Positions 38,426-46,190 of a stretch of 64,000 nucleotides of DNA are shown piece by piece. The notes beneath the pieces were generated by a model. The model saw only the letters and a list, made by a program, of their open reading frames with translations, ran no database searches and had not been told where the DNA came from. Position numbers and translations under genes: made by a program. Within the stretch, counting starts at the first letter, position 1. The number at the start of each line of letters is the position of its first letter. This DNA comes from Myxococcales bacterium (lineage in GTDB: Bacteria > Myxococcota_A > Polyangia > Polyangiales > Polyangiaceae), in contig JAEUKE010000181.1 of the NCBI GenBank assembly GCA_016794345.1, forward strand, positions 1 through 64,000, written 5' to 3'.

Positions 38426-39964
38426 ATGCGCGCTTCGCCGCCCCGTCCGTCGCGCCGCGCCGCCTTTCTGACCTTCTTGCCCTGCCTGGTGCTCGCGGCC
38501 TGCGGAGACGACGGTTCCGGAGCCACCAGCGGTCCCGGCGGCTCCGGCGGGGGGACCGGAGCGACGTCCGTCGTCACGACCGGCGGCCCGTGGACCTGCG
38601 ACGCCTGCCCCCCGCAGGCGCCCGTCTGCGTGAACGACACCTGCGCGAACATGTGCCCCGCCGGTCTGTCGGTCTGCGACACGAGCCCAGGTGGCGCCCT
38701 CTCGTGCTGCGAGGCGGGCCAGCAGTGTTGCCCCGGCCTCGGCGAGGCGCAGCTCTGCGCGCCCGCGGGCGAGCCCTGCCCGGTCGTCTGCGCGGACGGG
38801 AGCCTCTGCCCAGACGGACAGCTCTGTCAGCTCGACGTCGTGACCGGCACGTTCGGCTGCACCGACACGTGCGCCGGGCCGGCGGAGTGTGGCACCGTCT
38901 GCTGCCCGTTCGGCTCGCGGTGCGAAGCCGGCTCCTGCCCGCTCCCCGACCTCTCCATCGACGAGGCGCGCCTGGCTGCGACCGCGGAGGTCGTGAGGCA
39001 GACCTTCTCGGAGAGCTCCTGCTCCCTTCAGGAGGGCTGCCTGGGCGCGGCCGGCGAGCGCAAGCTCCTCAAATTCGACCTCGGGACGCCGAACAAAGGC
39101 GACGGCGACCTCTTCCTCGGCTCACCGGCGGAGAGCGACCTGTTCGAGTACTCGCCCTGCCACGACCATTTCCATTTCAAGGGCTACGCCCAATACACCC
39201 TCCTCGACGAAGACGACCAGCCGGTCGGCGTGGGTGAGAAGCAGGCGTTTTGCCTGCTCGATTTCGAGAAGTGGGACCCGGCCGCGGGGCCGGAGCAATA
39301 CCACTGCGGCTTCCAGGGAATCTCCAAGGGCTGGTCCGACATCTACGAGAGCAACCTGCCTTGCCAGTGGATCGACGTGACGGACGTCCCGCCGGGCTCC
39401 TACACGCTCGTCGCCCAGGTGAACTTCGACAAGCTCCTGGCAGAGAGCGATTACACAAACAATACCGTCATGATCCCGTTCGTCATCGAACAGGAGACGT
39501 GTACGGGCGGCTGCGGGCCCTCCGATCCGGCGTGTTGCGGCGACATGGACACCTGCCTCTTCGCGGGCAACGGTCTCTGCGATTGCGGCGGGTTCCAGCC
39601 CTGGGACCACGCGGATTGCCAGACCTGCTCCGGGTGCACGGAGGCGACCACCTGCCCGGGCGGCTGCACGCCCTCCGACGACGTCTGCTGCGACCCGGCC
39701 AACCCGTGTGGGCTCGGCCCGGACGGGATCTGCCAGTGCGCCGGCGCGCAGGCGTGGGACGCGGAGGACTGCGCGGCGTGTATCTCCTCCGACCTGGACT
39801 GCGCGCCCGTCGACTCGTGCCCGTCGGGCTGCCCGAGCAACGCCGGCAACGCTTGCTGCGCCGACCCCGCGAACGACACCTGCGGGTGGGCCGGCGACGG
39901 CTTCTGCGACTGCGGCGGCATCGCGTGGGACTTCCTCGACTGCTCGAGCTGCGCCTGCAACTGA
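38426..39964 (+). CDS. Lysyl oxidase-domain lipoprotein with Cys-rich repeats
   Basis: 512 residues. The lipoprotein signal (LVLAACGD, Cys26) is followed by a Gly/Thr linker, a Cys-rich region (about 58-175) and a lysyl oxidase domain (about 175-350). The copper motif is CHDHFHF (Cys245, His246, His248, His250), and the cofactor pair is Lys272 (EKQAFCL) and Tyr307 (SDIY), 35 residues apart as in human LOX (K320, Y355); CQWIDVTDV and ESDYTNN are near-identical to animal LOX. Residues 359-512 hold three Cys-rich repeats. It should oxidise primary amines, for example peptidyl lysine, at the cell surface using Cu(II) and lysyl tyrosylquinone. The substrate is unknown. Confidence 0.92.
   Translation: MRASPPRPSRRAAFLTFLPCLVLAACGDDGSGATSGPGGSGGGTGATSVVTTGGPWTCDACPPQAPVCVNDTCANMCPAGLSVCDTSPGGALSCCEAGQQCCPGLGEAQLCAPAGEPCPVVCADGSLCPDGQLCQLDVVTGTFGCTDTCAGPAECGTVCCPFGSRCEAGSCPLPDLSIDEARLAATAEVVRQTFSESSCSLQEGCLGAAGERKLLKFDLGTPNKGDGDLFLGSPAESDLFEYSPCHDHFHFKGYAQYTLLDEDDQPVGVGEKQAFCLLDFEKWDPAAGPEQYHCGFQGISKGWSDIYESNLPCQWIDVTDVPPGSYTLVAQVNFDKLLAESDYTNNTVMIPFVIEQETCTGGCGPSDPACCGDMDTCLFAGNGLCDCGGFQPWDHADCQTCSGCTEATTCPGGCTPSDDVCCDPANPCGLGPDGICQCAGAQAWDAEDCAACISSDLDCAPVDSCPSGCPSNAGNACCADPANDTCGWAGDGFCDCGGIAWDFLDCSSCACN
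39500..39961 (+). repeat. Three tandem Cys-rich repeats in the lysyl oxidase protein
   Basis: Residues 359-512 contain three copies of about 50 residues with the shared skeleton C-x2-GC, CC, C-x-AG-G-CDC-G and W-D-DC. Each would form several disulfides and could serve as a surface- or matrix-binding stalk. Confidence 0.75.
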
Positions 39965-39971
39965 GCCCGCT

Positions 39972-41240
39972 TCAGCGCTGCCGCGAGATCGCTTCCGCTG
40001 CCTCGGCGAGCGACTCGGCGTCCACCTCTTCTTCGGCCGCCCGCTCGAGCGCGACGCGCAGCTCGTCGCCGGACGTGAGGCCGGCCGCGACTCGAATCCG
40101 CTGGCGCGCGTCGGGGGCGGCGGCCTCACGCAGGGCTATCGCCGCGCCGAGCCGTTGATCGGGCGAGAGCGTCGCGTCGGTGAGCGCGGCGGCGATGTCG
40201 TCGAGCGTGAGGCCTGCGCTGCGGTAACCGGCGTCGCTCGACACGGCCGCCTTCAGCGCCGCGCGCCAGGCTTCGAAGGAGCGCCCGCGCCGATCGAGCA
40301 ACGACGCGACCGCGCGTGTGCCTTCTCCGTGCACGCGCCGGGCCTCCTCGATTCGGCGGACGATCCCGAGGGTCAGGCTCGAGGCGGCGGCTTCGGGCTC
40401 TCGGCCTGGCGCGGCGAGCCCACCCGACACGGTCACGAGCTCGCCGCTCGTCTTGCGAATGAAGAGCTCCGCGCCCTGCGCCCAGACCTTGGCGATCTCC
40501 GGATAGGGGATTGTCACGCCCCCGACAGGCCGCTCGATGCACACGCCGTCGCTCCCCACGACGACCGCTGGCGGACGCCGGAGCCGCTGCCATCCGGCGA
40601 ACGTGCCCAGGATGCCGACCAGCCAGCCCCCGAACGCCACGAGCGGGAGCGAATAGCCATGGGTCTTCTCGAACCAGCTCACCACCATGCCGAGCAGGAA
40701 GAACCAGAGCACGAACGTGGCGGTGAGACGCCAGGTCGCGAGGAGCAGCCGGCGACGTGGATCGGCGAGCTCGACGCGGACGCGCCGCTCGTCCGCGCCC
40801 AGATCGAGATCGTCGAGCAAGGCGTGCCCCGCCGCTTCGTCCTCGACGGCGACGTGAACCGTGTCACCTCCCGAGAGAAAGAGCTGCACCTCCTGTCCTC
40901 TGGCGGAGGGAACGAGGACACCACCCTGGATCGTCGCGCGGCCGATTCGCTCGACCCGCCCGGCCCGCTCGATCAGGAGCGCGTCTCTCTCCACGCGCAG
41001 CCGCGCCGACGATCGCGCCTGTACCCAGGCGAAGAACGGCGCGATCAAGAGGAGGAATGGGGCCAGCAACATGCCCATGCCCGCCATCGCGGTGCCGAGC
41101 TTGGTGAGCCCCTCGAGGCCGAGCGCGGTCCCGACGGCGACCGGCACCCAGGGCAGGACGAGCGCGAGCCCCGCGGCCCATCCGAGCGTTCGGCTGAGGG
41201 CGCTGCGCGTGCGAGAGACTGTTCTGGACGGAGACGGCAC
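39972..41240 (-). CDS. Hypothetical integral membrane protein
   Basis: 422 residues. Four hydrophobic helices lie near 17-40, 48-72, 165-190 and 200-220; the segment between the pairs and the 200-residue C-terminal part are soluble, with a PH-like beta pattern (RIGRATIQGGVLVPSARGQ, VCIERPVGGVTIPYPEIA) and a helical tail. I do not recognise a named family. It is convergent with the lysyl oxidase gene across 7 bp. Confidence 0.78.
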   Translation of the reverse strand: MPSPSRTVSRTRSALSRTLGWAAGLALVLPWVPVAVGTALGLEGLTKLGTAMAGMGMLLAPFLLLIAPFFAWVQARSSARLRVERDALLIERAGRVERIGRATIQGGVLVPSARGQEVQLFLSGGDTVHVAVEDEAAGHALLDDLDLGADERRVRVELADPRRRLLLATWRLTATFVLWFFLLGMVVSWFEKTHGYSLPLVAFGGWLVGILGTFAGWQRLRRPPAVVVGSDGVCIERPVGGVTIPYPEIAKVWAQGAELFIRKTSGELVTVSGGLAAPGREPEAAASSLTLGIVRRIEEARRVHGEGTRAVASLLDRRGRSFEAWRAALKAAVSSDAGYRSAGLTLDDIAAALTDATLSPDQRLGAAIALREAAAPDARQRIRVAAGLTSGDELRVALERAAEEEVDAESLAEAAEAISRQR

Positions 41241-41319
41241 GTGTTTTCGATCTTACCTCCGAGAATCGCCTTGCCGCGCGCCCGGCACGGATGACACTGA
41301 AGGGAGCTCGGGGCACACC

Positions 41320-41538
41320 ATGCAAGACCTCCCGCTGACGACGCCGCGCTTTCGCCTCCGCTCGCTGCTGCTCGCCGGGGCGGCCGCGTTCGTCGGCGTC
41401 CTCTGCTTCACCTCCGCCGTCGACGGCTGCACGAAGGAGAAAACAGAGCCGGCCAAGGCGGCGGCTCAGCCCGACTGGCCGACCGGCTTCGTCGAGCTCG
41501 AAGCGCCGTCCGGCTCCGCCTCCGCGGCTCCGAAGTAG
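41320..41538 (+). CDS. Small single-pass or lipoprotein-like protein
   Basis: 72 residues. A basic N-terminus, one hydrophobic stretch (LLLAGAAAFVGVLCF) and then SAVDGC, a poor lipobox, precede a short Pro/Ala-rich tail. It lies between two genes of the opposite strand. Coding is supported by the signal-like N-terminus and ordinary amino acid composition; the function is unknown. Confidence 0.55.
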   Translation: MQDLPLTTPRFRLRSLLLAGAAAFVGVLCFTSAVDGCTKEKTEPAKAAAQPDWPTGFVELEAPSGSASAAPK

Positions 41539-41550
41539 CCGGCCGGCGCT

Positions 41551-42468
41551 TCAGAGACCCAGGAAGAAGCCGCGGATCCCCGCGCCTGCGAAGTCGGGCC
41601 ACTCGTGGCCGCCGCCGTGCTCACACCACAAGACCGGCTCCGCGCAGCCGTCGTAGACGGCGCACGGCGCAGGATCGATCGGCGCCGAGGCTGAGCCCAG
41701 GCAGCCGTTCGCCATGAGCCAATGGTCGCGGCTGTCTTGGCCTGCGCTGACCGGCACCTGGTCGTCCGCCGAGCCGTGGACGAGCATGGCGGAGACGCTT
41801 CCGGTGCAGGGACCGGCCCACGGTCCGCCGCCCGCGACCGGCGCGACGGCACGGAAAACCTCGGGCCTGTAACAGCCGAGGTGATTGGAGAACGACGCGC
41901 CGTGGCTGTGACCAGCGGCGAAGACGCGTGCCTCGTCGATGCAATGGCTCGAGACGAGGCTCGTGATCAGAGAATCGATGAAGGCGACGTCGACCCCGTC
42001 CGGCTCCATGTCCCAACCGACGCCGCCGTTCTGTCCCGGCAAGGGGAGCGCCTGGGGGTACACGTAATAGGCGCCTTGCCCGCTGAGCCCGAAATATTGG
42101 CTCGCGGCGTCCGCCGTCCCATTGAAGCCGTGGAAGCCGAAGACGAGCGGGACGGCCGACTTTCCGTCGACGTCGTCCGGCACCACGAGCACGTAGGTTC
42201 GCATCGTCCCGTCGACGTCGAGCGTCTCGGTCGTCGTCCCCGGCGTCTCGGTGAAGTCGCAGCTCGGCGGCGCGCCGCCGCTCCCGGTCGTCGCCGATGA
42301 CGTCGGCGACGATCCGGTGCTCGATCCGCTCGTCGTCGACGTCGCCGTCGTCTGCCCGGCGCTCACCGTCGTGCCGCCCCCCGAGCCCGTTCCTTCCGAG
42401 GAGTCTCCGCACCCCAAGAGGAAGAGGAGCGCAGCCGCGGGACCAGAGAAGAGCCGGGCATGGATCAT
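41551..42468 (-). CDS. LpqC/PHB-depolymerase-type esterase lipoprotein
   Basis: 305 residues. A lipoprotein signal (LLFLLGCGD, Cys20) and a Ser/Thr/Gly linker are followed by an alpha/beta hydrolase with GHSHG (Ser188), an oxyanion HG in VFGFHGF, Asp in HGSADDQVPV and His in GGGHEWPDF. This is the feruloyl esterase/poly(3-hydroxybutyrate) depolymerase family; it is surface-exposed. It could hydrolyse extracellular polyester or aromatic esters; intracellular PHA turnover is unlikely because of the signal. Confidence 0.9.
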   Translation of the reverse strand: MIHARLFSGPAAALLFLLGCGDSSEGTGSGGGTTVSAGQTTATSTTSGSSTGSSPTSSATTGSGGAPPSCDFTETPGTTTETLDVDGTMRTYVLVVPDDVDGKSAVPLVFGFHGFNGTADAASQYFGLSGQGAYYVYPQALPLPGQNGGVGWDMEPDGVDVAFIDSLITSLVSSHCIDEARVFAAGHSHGASFSNHLGCYRPEVFRAVAPVAGGGPWAGPCTGSVSAMLVHGSADDQVPVSAGQDSRDHWLMANGCLGSASAPIDPAPCAVYDGCAEPVLWCEHGGGHEWPDFAGAGIRGFFLGL

Positions 42469-42508
42469 TTCTGCATCCTACACCCAGCCTTCGGCCGACC
42501 TCGGAAGA

Positions 42509-43354
42509 TCAATCACGCGCGCGCGGACGCGGCGGGCCTTCGAGGACCCTGTCCGCCAGCGTGCCTCGCTGCTCGGAGTCGAGGAGCGGGACGACGACCG
42601 CGAGCACCTCGAGCAGACGCGGCTCGGGGCGAGCCGGGGGTGGAGGCAGCGCGCTCGAGTCGAAGGAGCTCGACGCGAAGGAGTCGAGGAAGCGCTCGAA
42701 GGCGGCCGGGTCGGGCGGCTCGGGCCGTGCGATCGGCTCACCCAGCCCCGCTCGCGCAACGGCGGCCTCGATCTCGTCGCGCTGTCCGTCGTCGACGTCC
42801 AAGCCGTCGAGCATCATCCCGAGGTGACCACCCGGCGGCGGTCCATGCGGGGGGTGAACGCCTAGCGCACCGGCGGGCCGCCTTTCGCGGACTCGCGCCA
42901 CGACCGAGGCGCGCTCCGTCGCGTCGAGCGTGTCGTGGAGCGTGACGAGCGCGCTCGTGAGGCGAGCGTGCATCACGTCGCGACGCGCGTCGATTTCTCG
43001 ATCGGCCGGACGGAGCGCGGCGATATCGACGGAGCCGGATCGAATCGCGGCGGCGAGCGCCGCGGTGCGCGCGCGATGCTCGGGCTCCTCTTCCCGGGGT
43101 CGGAGCGAGTCGAGCGCCTCCTCGATGGTCACGCGCTCGGCGGACGTCAGCCCCGGCTCCTCCAAAGCGGCCAAGAGCAAGGCGTGGGGTTCAATCGGCG
43201 GCCCGCTGCGCGGCTCGGGAGCGCCGGATTCGAGGGCAGCGGACTCCGAATCGACGTCGTCCTCGACGCCGCGGCTATCGGCCGCACAGCCCGCGGCGGC
43301 GAAGAGGGCCAAGGGAACCGTGATGACGAGAGAAGGAAAACGCAGGGTCTTCAT
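42509..43354 (-). CDS. Spy/CpxP-like (LTxxQ-type) lipoprotein
   Basis: 281 residues. The signal is LALFAAAGC. The mature protein is nearly all helix, Ala/Glu/Arg/Leu-rich, with LTSAERVTIEEALD, LDATERASVVARV and LDSEQRGTLADRVL, three LTxxQ-like turns as in Spy/CpxP/CnrX periplasmic chaperones and metal sensors. A His/Pro/Gly-rich hinge (HPPHGPPPGGH) could bind metal. It lies close to an OmpR/histidine kinase pair, as CpxP lies by CpxRA. The role is inferred from these similarities. Confidence 0.72.
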   Translation of the reverse strand: MKTLRFPSLVITVPLALFAAAGCAADSRGVEDDVDSESAALESGAPEPRSGPPIEPHALLLAALEEPGLTSAERVTIEEALDSLRPREEEPEHRARTAALAAAIRSGSVDIAALRPADREIDARRDVMHARLTSALVTLHDTLDATERASVVARVRERRPAGALGVHPPHGPPPGGHLGMMLDGLDVDDGQRDEIEAAVARAGLGEPIARPEPPDPAAFERFLDSFASSSFDSSALPPPPARPEPRLLEVLAVVVPLLDSEQRGTLADRVLEGPPRPRARD

Positions 43355-43473
43355 GCAATGAAAATGGCGGGTCCCCGTGACGGACGGTTGAACGAATCGT
43401 TTGGGTTTGTTTTCGCGAGAGGCGCCGCGTGCGCTCGCGTGAACGAGAAATCTGCGGCCGCAACAGAACTGCC

Positions 43474-43920
43474 ATGTCGCCATCACCACGTTGCCTGTTC
43501 TCGAAAGTTGCGCTCGCGTGTCTCGTCGCCACGGTCGTCCACGTCACGAGCCTGCCCGAGGCGCACGCGGAGGAGGAAGGCGGCGGAATGCAGAGCCCCG
43601 GCCTCTTCGGCGTCGGTCTCCTCTTCAGCGGGATCGGAGTCGCCGGCCTCGGTGTCGGCGGCTACTTCTTCGGTCAAGGCTCCGGCGCGTGTGACGGCCT
43701 CTCCACGAGCTCGCTGCCGACCGCGAGCGCGGTGGAGACGTGTCGCGCGGGCGTCATCCAGCAGGTCGGAGGCGTGCTCGGGATGGTGGGCGGGGGCATC
43801 TTCGTGATCGCGGGCGTGCCGATGATCGCCGTGGGCGCCACCCCCGAGGACGACCCGCCCGCGCCGCGGATCGGCCTCTCGATCCAGCCCACCGGCGCGA
43901 CGTTCCAGATGGAGTTCTGA
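43474..43920 (+). CDS. Small exported membrane protein
   Basis: 148 residues. A signal-peptide-like N-terminus (ALACLVATVVHVTSL) ends near AHAEEE; two Gly-rich hydrophobic helices follow (LFGVGLLFSGIGVAGLGVGGY and GVLGMVGGGIFVIAGVPMI, given in part). Two Cys between them may pair. It precedes the two-component operon by 91 bp and might be sensed or regulated by it. The function is unknown. Confidence 0.68.
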   Translation: MSPSPRCLFSKVALACLVATVVHVTSLPEAHAEEEGGGMQSPGLFGVGLLFSGIGVAGLGVGGYFFGQGSGACDGLSTSSLPTASAVETCRAGVIQQVGGVLGMVGGGIFVIAGVPMIAVGATPEDDPPAPRIGLSIQPTGATFQMEF

Positions 43921-43944
43921 CGTCGAATCGACGGGCCGCGGCCG

Positions 43945-43971
43945 TTAACAATCGCTAACACACGCTTCACA
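43945..43971 (+). promoter_or_regulatory. Three direct repeats upstream of the response regulator
   Basis: TTAACA (43945), CTAACA (43955) and TTCACA (43966) start 10 and 11 bp apart, i.e. one helical turn, 41-67 bp before the response regulator ATG. OmpR/PhoB-family regulators bind such tandem half-sites, so autoregulation is likely. The match is by eye; no consensus for this regulator is known. Confidence 0.6.
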
Positions 43972-44011
43972 CCGGCTCGAAGCGCCCGAGTCATCCTGTA
44001 ACCTCGGTCGG

Positions 44012-44722
44012 ATGAGCGCGGCGGACGAACAACCCATGTCGGTCGTCTACATCGAGGACGACGACAAGCTCGCGCGGCTGACGGCGAAGTACCTCGAGTC
44101 CCACGGGGTGCGGGTCACCCTCGCGGCCGAGCCGCGCGAGGGTATCGCCAGCGTCCTTCGACAGAAGCCCGACGTCGTCTTGCTCGATCTCATGCTCCCG
44201 CAGATGGACGGGCTCGAGGTCTGCCGGCAGCTGCGCGCCCGCGTCGACACGCCCATCCTGATGGTGACGGCGCGGGGCGAAGAGGCCGACCGGGTCATGG
44301 GCCTCGAGGGTGGGGCCGACGACTACATCGCCAAGCCCTTCTCCTCGCGTGAGCTGCTCGCGCGGATCCGCGCCCACGCGCGGCGCGCGCGAGGGAACGC
44401 GGGGCCTCCGCAGGGCCTCGTCCGCGCCGGCGCGCTCGAGATCGATCCCGCGAGCAGGCGAGCCTCGCTCCGCGGCGCCGACCTGGGCCTGACGACCTAC
44501 GAGTTCGACCTCCTCCGGGTGCTCGCCGAACGAGCCGGGCGCGTCTTGACCCGAGAGCAGCTGGTGGACCTCGTCCGCGGCAGCGCGGACGAGGCGTTCG
44601 ATCGCTCCATCGACGTCCACGTCTCCCATCTCCGCAAGAAGCTGGGTGATGACCCGAGGAGCCCGCGTTTCCTCAAGACCGTGCGCGGCATCGGCTACCT
44701 CCTCGCGACCGACGGGATCTGA
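44012..44722 (+). CDS. OmpR-family response regulator
   Basis: 236 residues. The receiver has acceptor Asp59 (LLDLMLPQ), acidic EDDD at 15-18 and KPF. The winged-helix output domain has LTTYEFDLLRVLAERAGRVL and HVSHLRKKLGDD, then the terminal wing KTVRGIGYLL. It pairs with the kinase gene that begins one base after its stop (TGA c GTG). Tandem repeats upstream suggest autoregulation. Confidence 0.96.
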   Translation: MSAADEQPMSVVYIEDDDKLARLTAKYLESHGVRVTLAAEPREGIASVLRQKPDVVLLDLMLPQMDGLEVCRQLRARVDTPILMVTARGEEADRVMGLEGGADDYIAKPFSSRELLARIRAHARRARGNAGPPQGLVRAGALEIDPASRRASLRGADLGLTTYEFDLLRVLAERAGRVLTREQLVDLVRGSADEAFDRSIDVHVSHLRKKLGDDPRSPRFLKTVRGIGYLLATDGI

Positions 44723-44723
44723 C

Positions 44724-46190
44724 GTGCGGCTCGGGAATCTGCTGAGGCCCCGCCTCGCGCTGCACATCTACCTCGTCGGGCTGGCGCAGATGGTCGTCGT
44801 CGCGGCAGGGTTCGTCGCCATCCTCTACGCGAGCCGACCCGAGCTTCGTGGTCCGCTCGAGGTGCAGGCGCGAGGCGTCGCCGACGAGATCGCGCCGACC
44901 CTCGACGACCCCACGAGCTTGGCCCAGCGCCTGCGAGCCCGCACGGACGTGTCCGTGGTGACGGTCATCGGTCCTGACGGCTCCGTCATTGCTTCGACCT
45001 CCCCCGAGGCGCCGCGTTGCACCAGGCGTCCGCCGGATCGCCCGCCGCCGCTCGGGGGCGGGCCGCCGCCGCTCGAGGATGGCCCTTGGCTGCCCCCGCT
45101 CGACGGCCCCCCAGGATGGGGTGGTCCGGGCCGGCCCGGCGGACCGGGCGACCGCGGCCCCCATGGTGAGCCTCCCGGCCCCGGCCCGTGTGCGATCGTG
45201 CCGCTCTCTTTCTCGACCGGCGACGGCCAGCTGCATTATTTCGGCGAGCCGCTGCCAGAGCCGCCGTCGCTCGGCTTGCGCGTGATCCCGCTGGTGCTCT
45301 TGGTCGTCGGCGTCTCGTCTTTCCTCCTGGCTCGCTGGCTCCTGCGCCCCCTGGAGAAGCTCTCCAAGACGGCGCGCGCCCTCGGGGCGGGCGACCTCGG
45401 CGCGCGCACGGGCCTCGCCCGCCGCGACGAGCTGGGCGACGTCGCGCGTGCATTCGACGACATGGCCGAGCGCGTGAACCAGCTCCTCCGCGCGGAGAAG
45501 GAGCTCATCGCCAACGTCTCCCACGAGCTGCGCACGCCGCTCTCTCGCATCCGGGTCGCGCTGGACATCGCCGCCGAAGGGGACGCCGAGACCGCACGTG
45601 AGTCCCTCGCCGAGATCGCGGCCGATCTCGACGAGCTCGAGCGGCTCATCGAAGACGTCCTGACCGCGGCGCGCCTCGATCTGCAGGAGGCCGGGCCCTC
45701 GAGCGGGATCCCGCCGCTGCGGATCGCCCGCTTCGACGCGCGTGAGCTCGTGGATGAGGCGGCCGGTCGGTTCCGCGCCGCCCACCCGAACCGGCCGCTC
45801 GACGTGCACGCCGAGGAGGGCCTCCCCACGATCGAGGGAGACCGCGTCCTCCTCCGGCGGGTCGTCGACAACCTCCTCGAGAACGCTCACAAGTACACCG
45901 AGGCGCCCGCGTCACCGATCGAGCTCTGGGCTCACTTCGATGACAATCTGGTCATTGAGGTCGTCGATCGCGGGATGGGCATCGCGGAGGCGGATCTCCC
46001 GAACGTGTTCCGTCCGTTTTTTCGCGCAGACAAGAGCCGCACGCGGGCCACCGGCGGGCTGGGCCTCGGCCTGGCGCTGGCCAAGCGGATCGCGGACGCA
46101 CATGGCGGCGTGCTCCGGCTCGAGAGCACCCCCGGCGTCGGCACGCGGGCCCGGCTGACCCTCCCGGTGAGACGTGGTCAACCCGGCTGA
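44724..46190 (+). CDS. Sensor histidine kinase with Pro/Gly-rich periplasmic loop
   Basis: 488 residues. Two transmembrane helices (about 18-38 and 193-212) flank a periplasmic domain in which residues about 98-155 are almost only Pro, Gly, Asp and Arg. Next come HAMP (to about 255), HisKA with His267 (NVSHELRTPLSR) and HATPase with N, G1 (VDRGMGIAEADL) and G2 (GGLGLGLALAKR) boxes. It forms a two-component system with the upstream regulator. The low-complexity sensor loop is odd and may bind metal or polymer. Its 3' end overlaps the convergent kinase gene by 13 bp. Confidence 0.95.
   Translation: MRLGNLLRPRLALHIYLVGLAQMVVVAAGFVAILYASRPELRGPLEVQARGVADEIAPTLDDPTSLAQRLRARTDVSVVTVIGPDGSVIASTSPEAPRCTRRPPDRPPPLGGGPPPLEDGPWLPPLDGPPGWGGPGRPGGPGDRGPHGEPPGPGPCAIVPLSFSTGDGQLHYFGEPLPEPPSLGLRVIPLVLLVVGVSSFLLARWLLRPLEKLSKTARALGAGDLGARTGLARRDELGDVARAFDDMAERVNQLLRAEKELIANVSHELRTPLSRIRVALDIAAEGDAETARESLAEIAADLDELERLIEDVLTAARLDLQEAGPSSGIPPLRIARFDARELVDEAAGRFRAAHPNRPLDVHAEEGLPTIEGDRVLLRRVVDNLLENAHKYTEAPASPIELWAHFDDNLVIEVVDRGMGIAEADLPNVFRPFFRADKSRTRATGGLGLGLALAKRIADAHGGVLRLESTPGVGTRARLTLPVRRGQPG

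Noticed and set aside
43391..43401. AACGAATCGTT near-palindrome between the Spy-like and small exported protein genes
   Set aside because: Only 5-bp arms and no second copy; too weak to call an operator.
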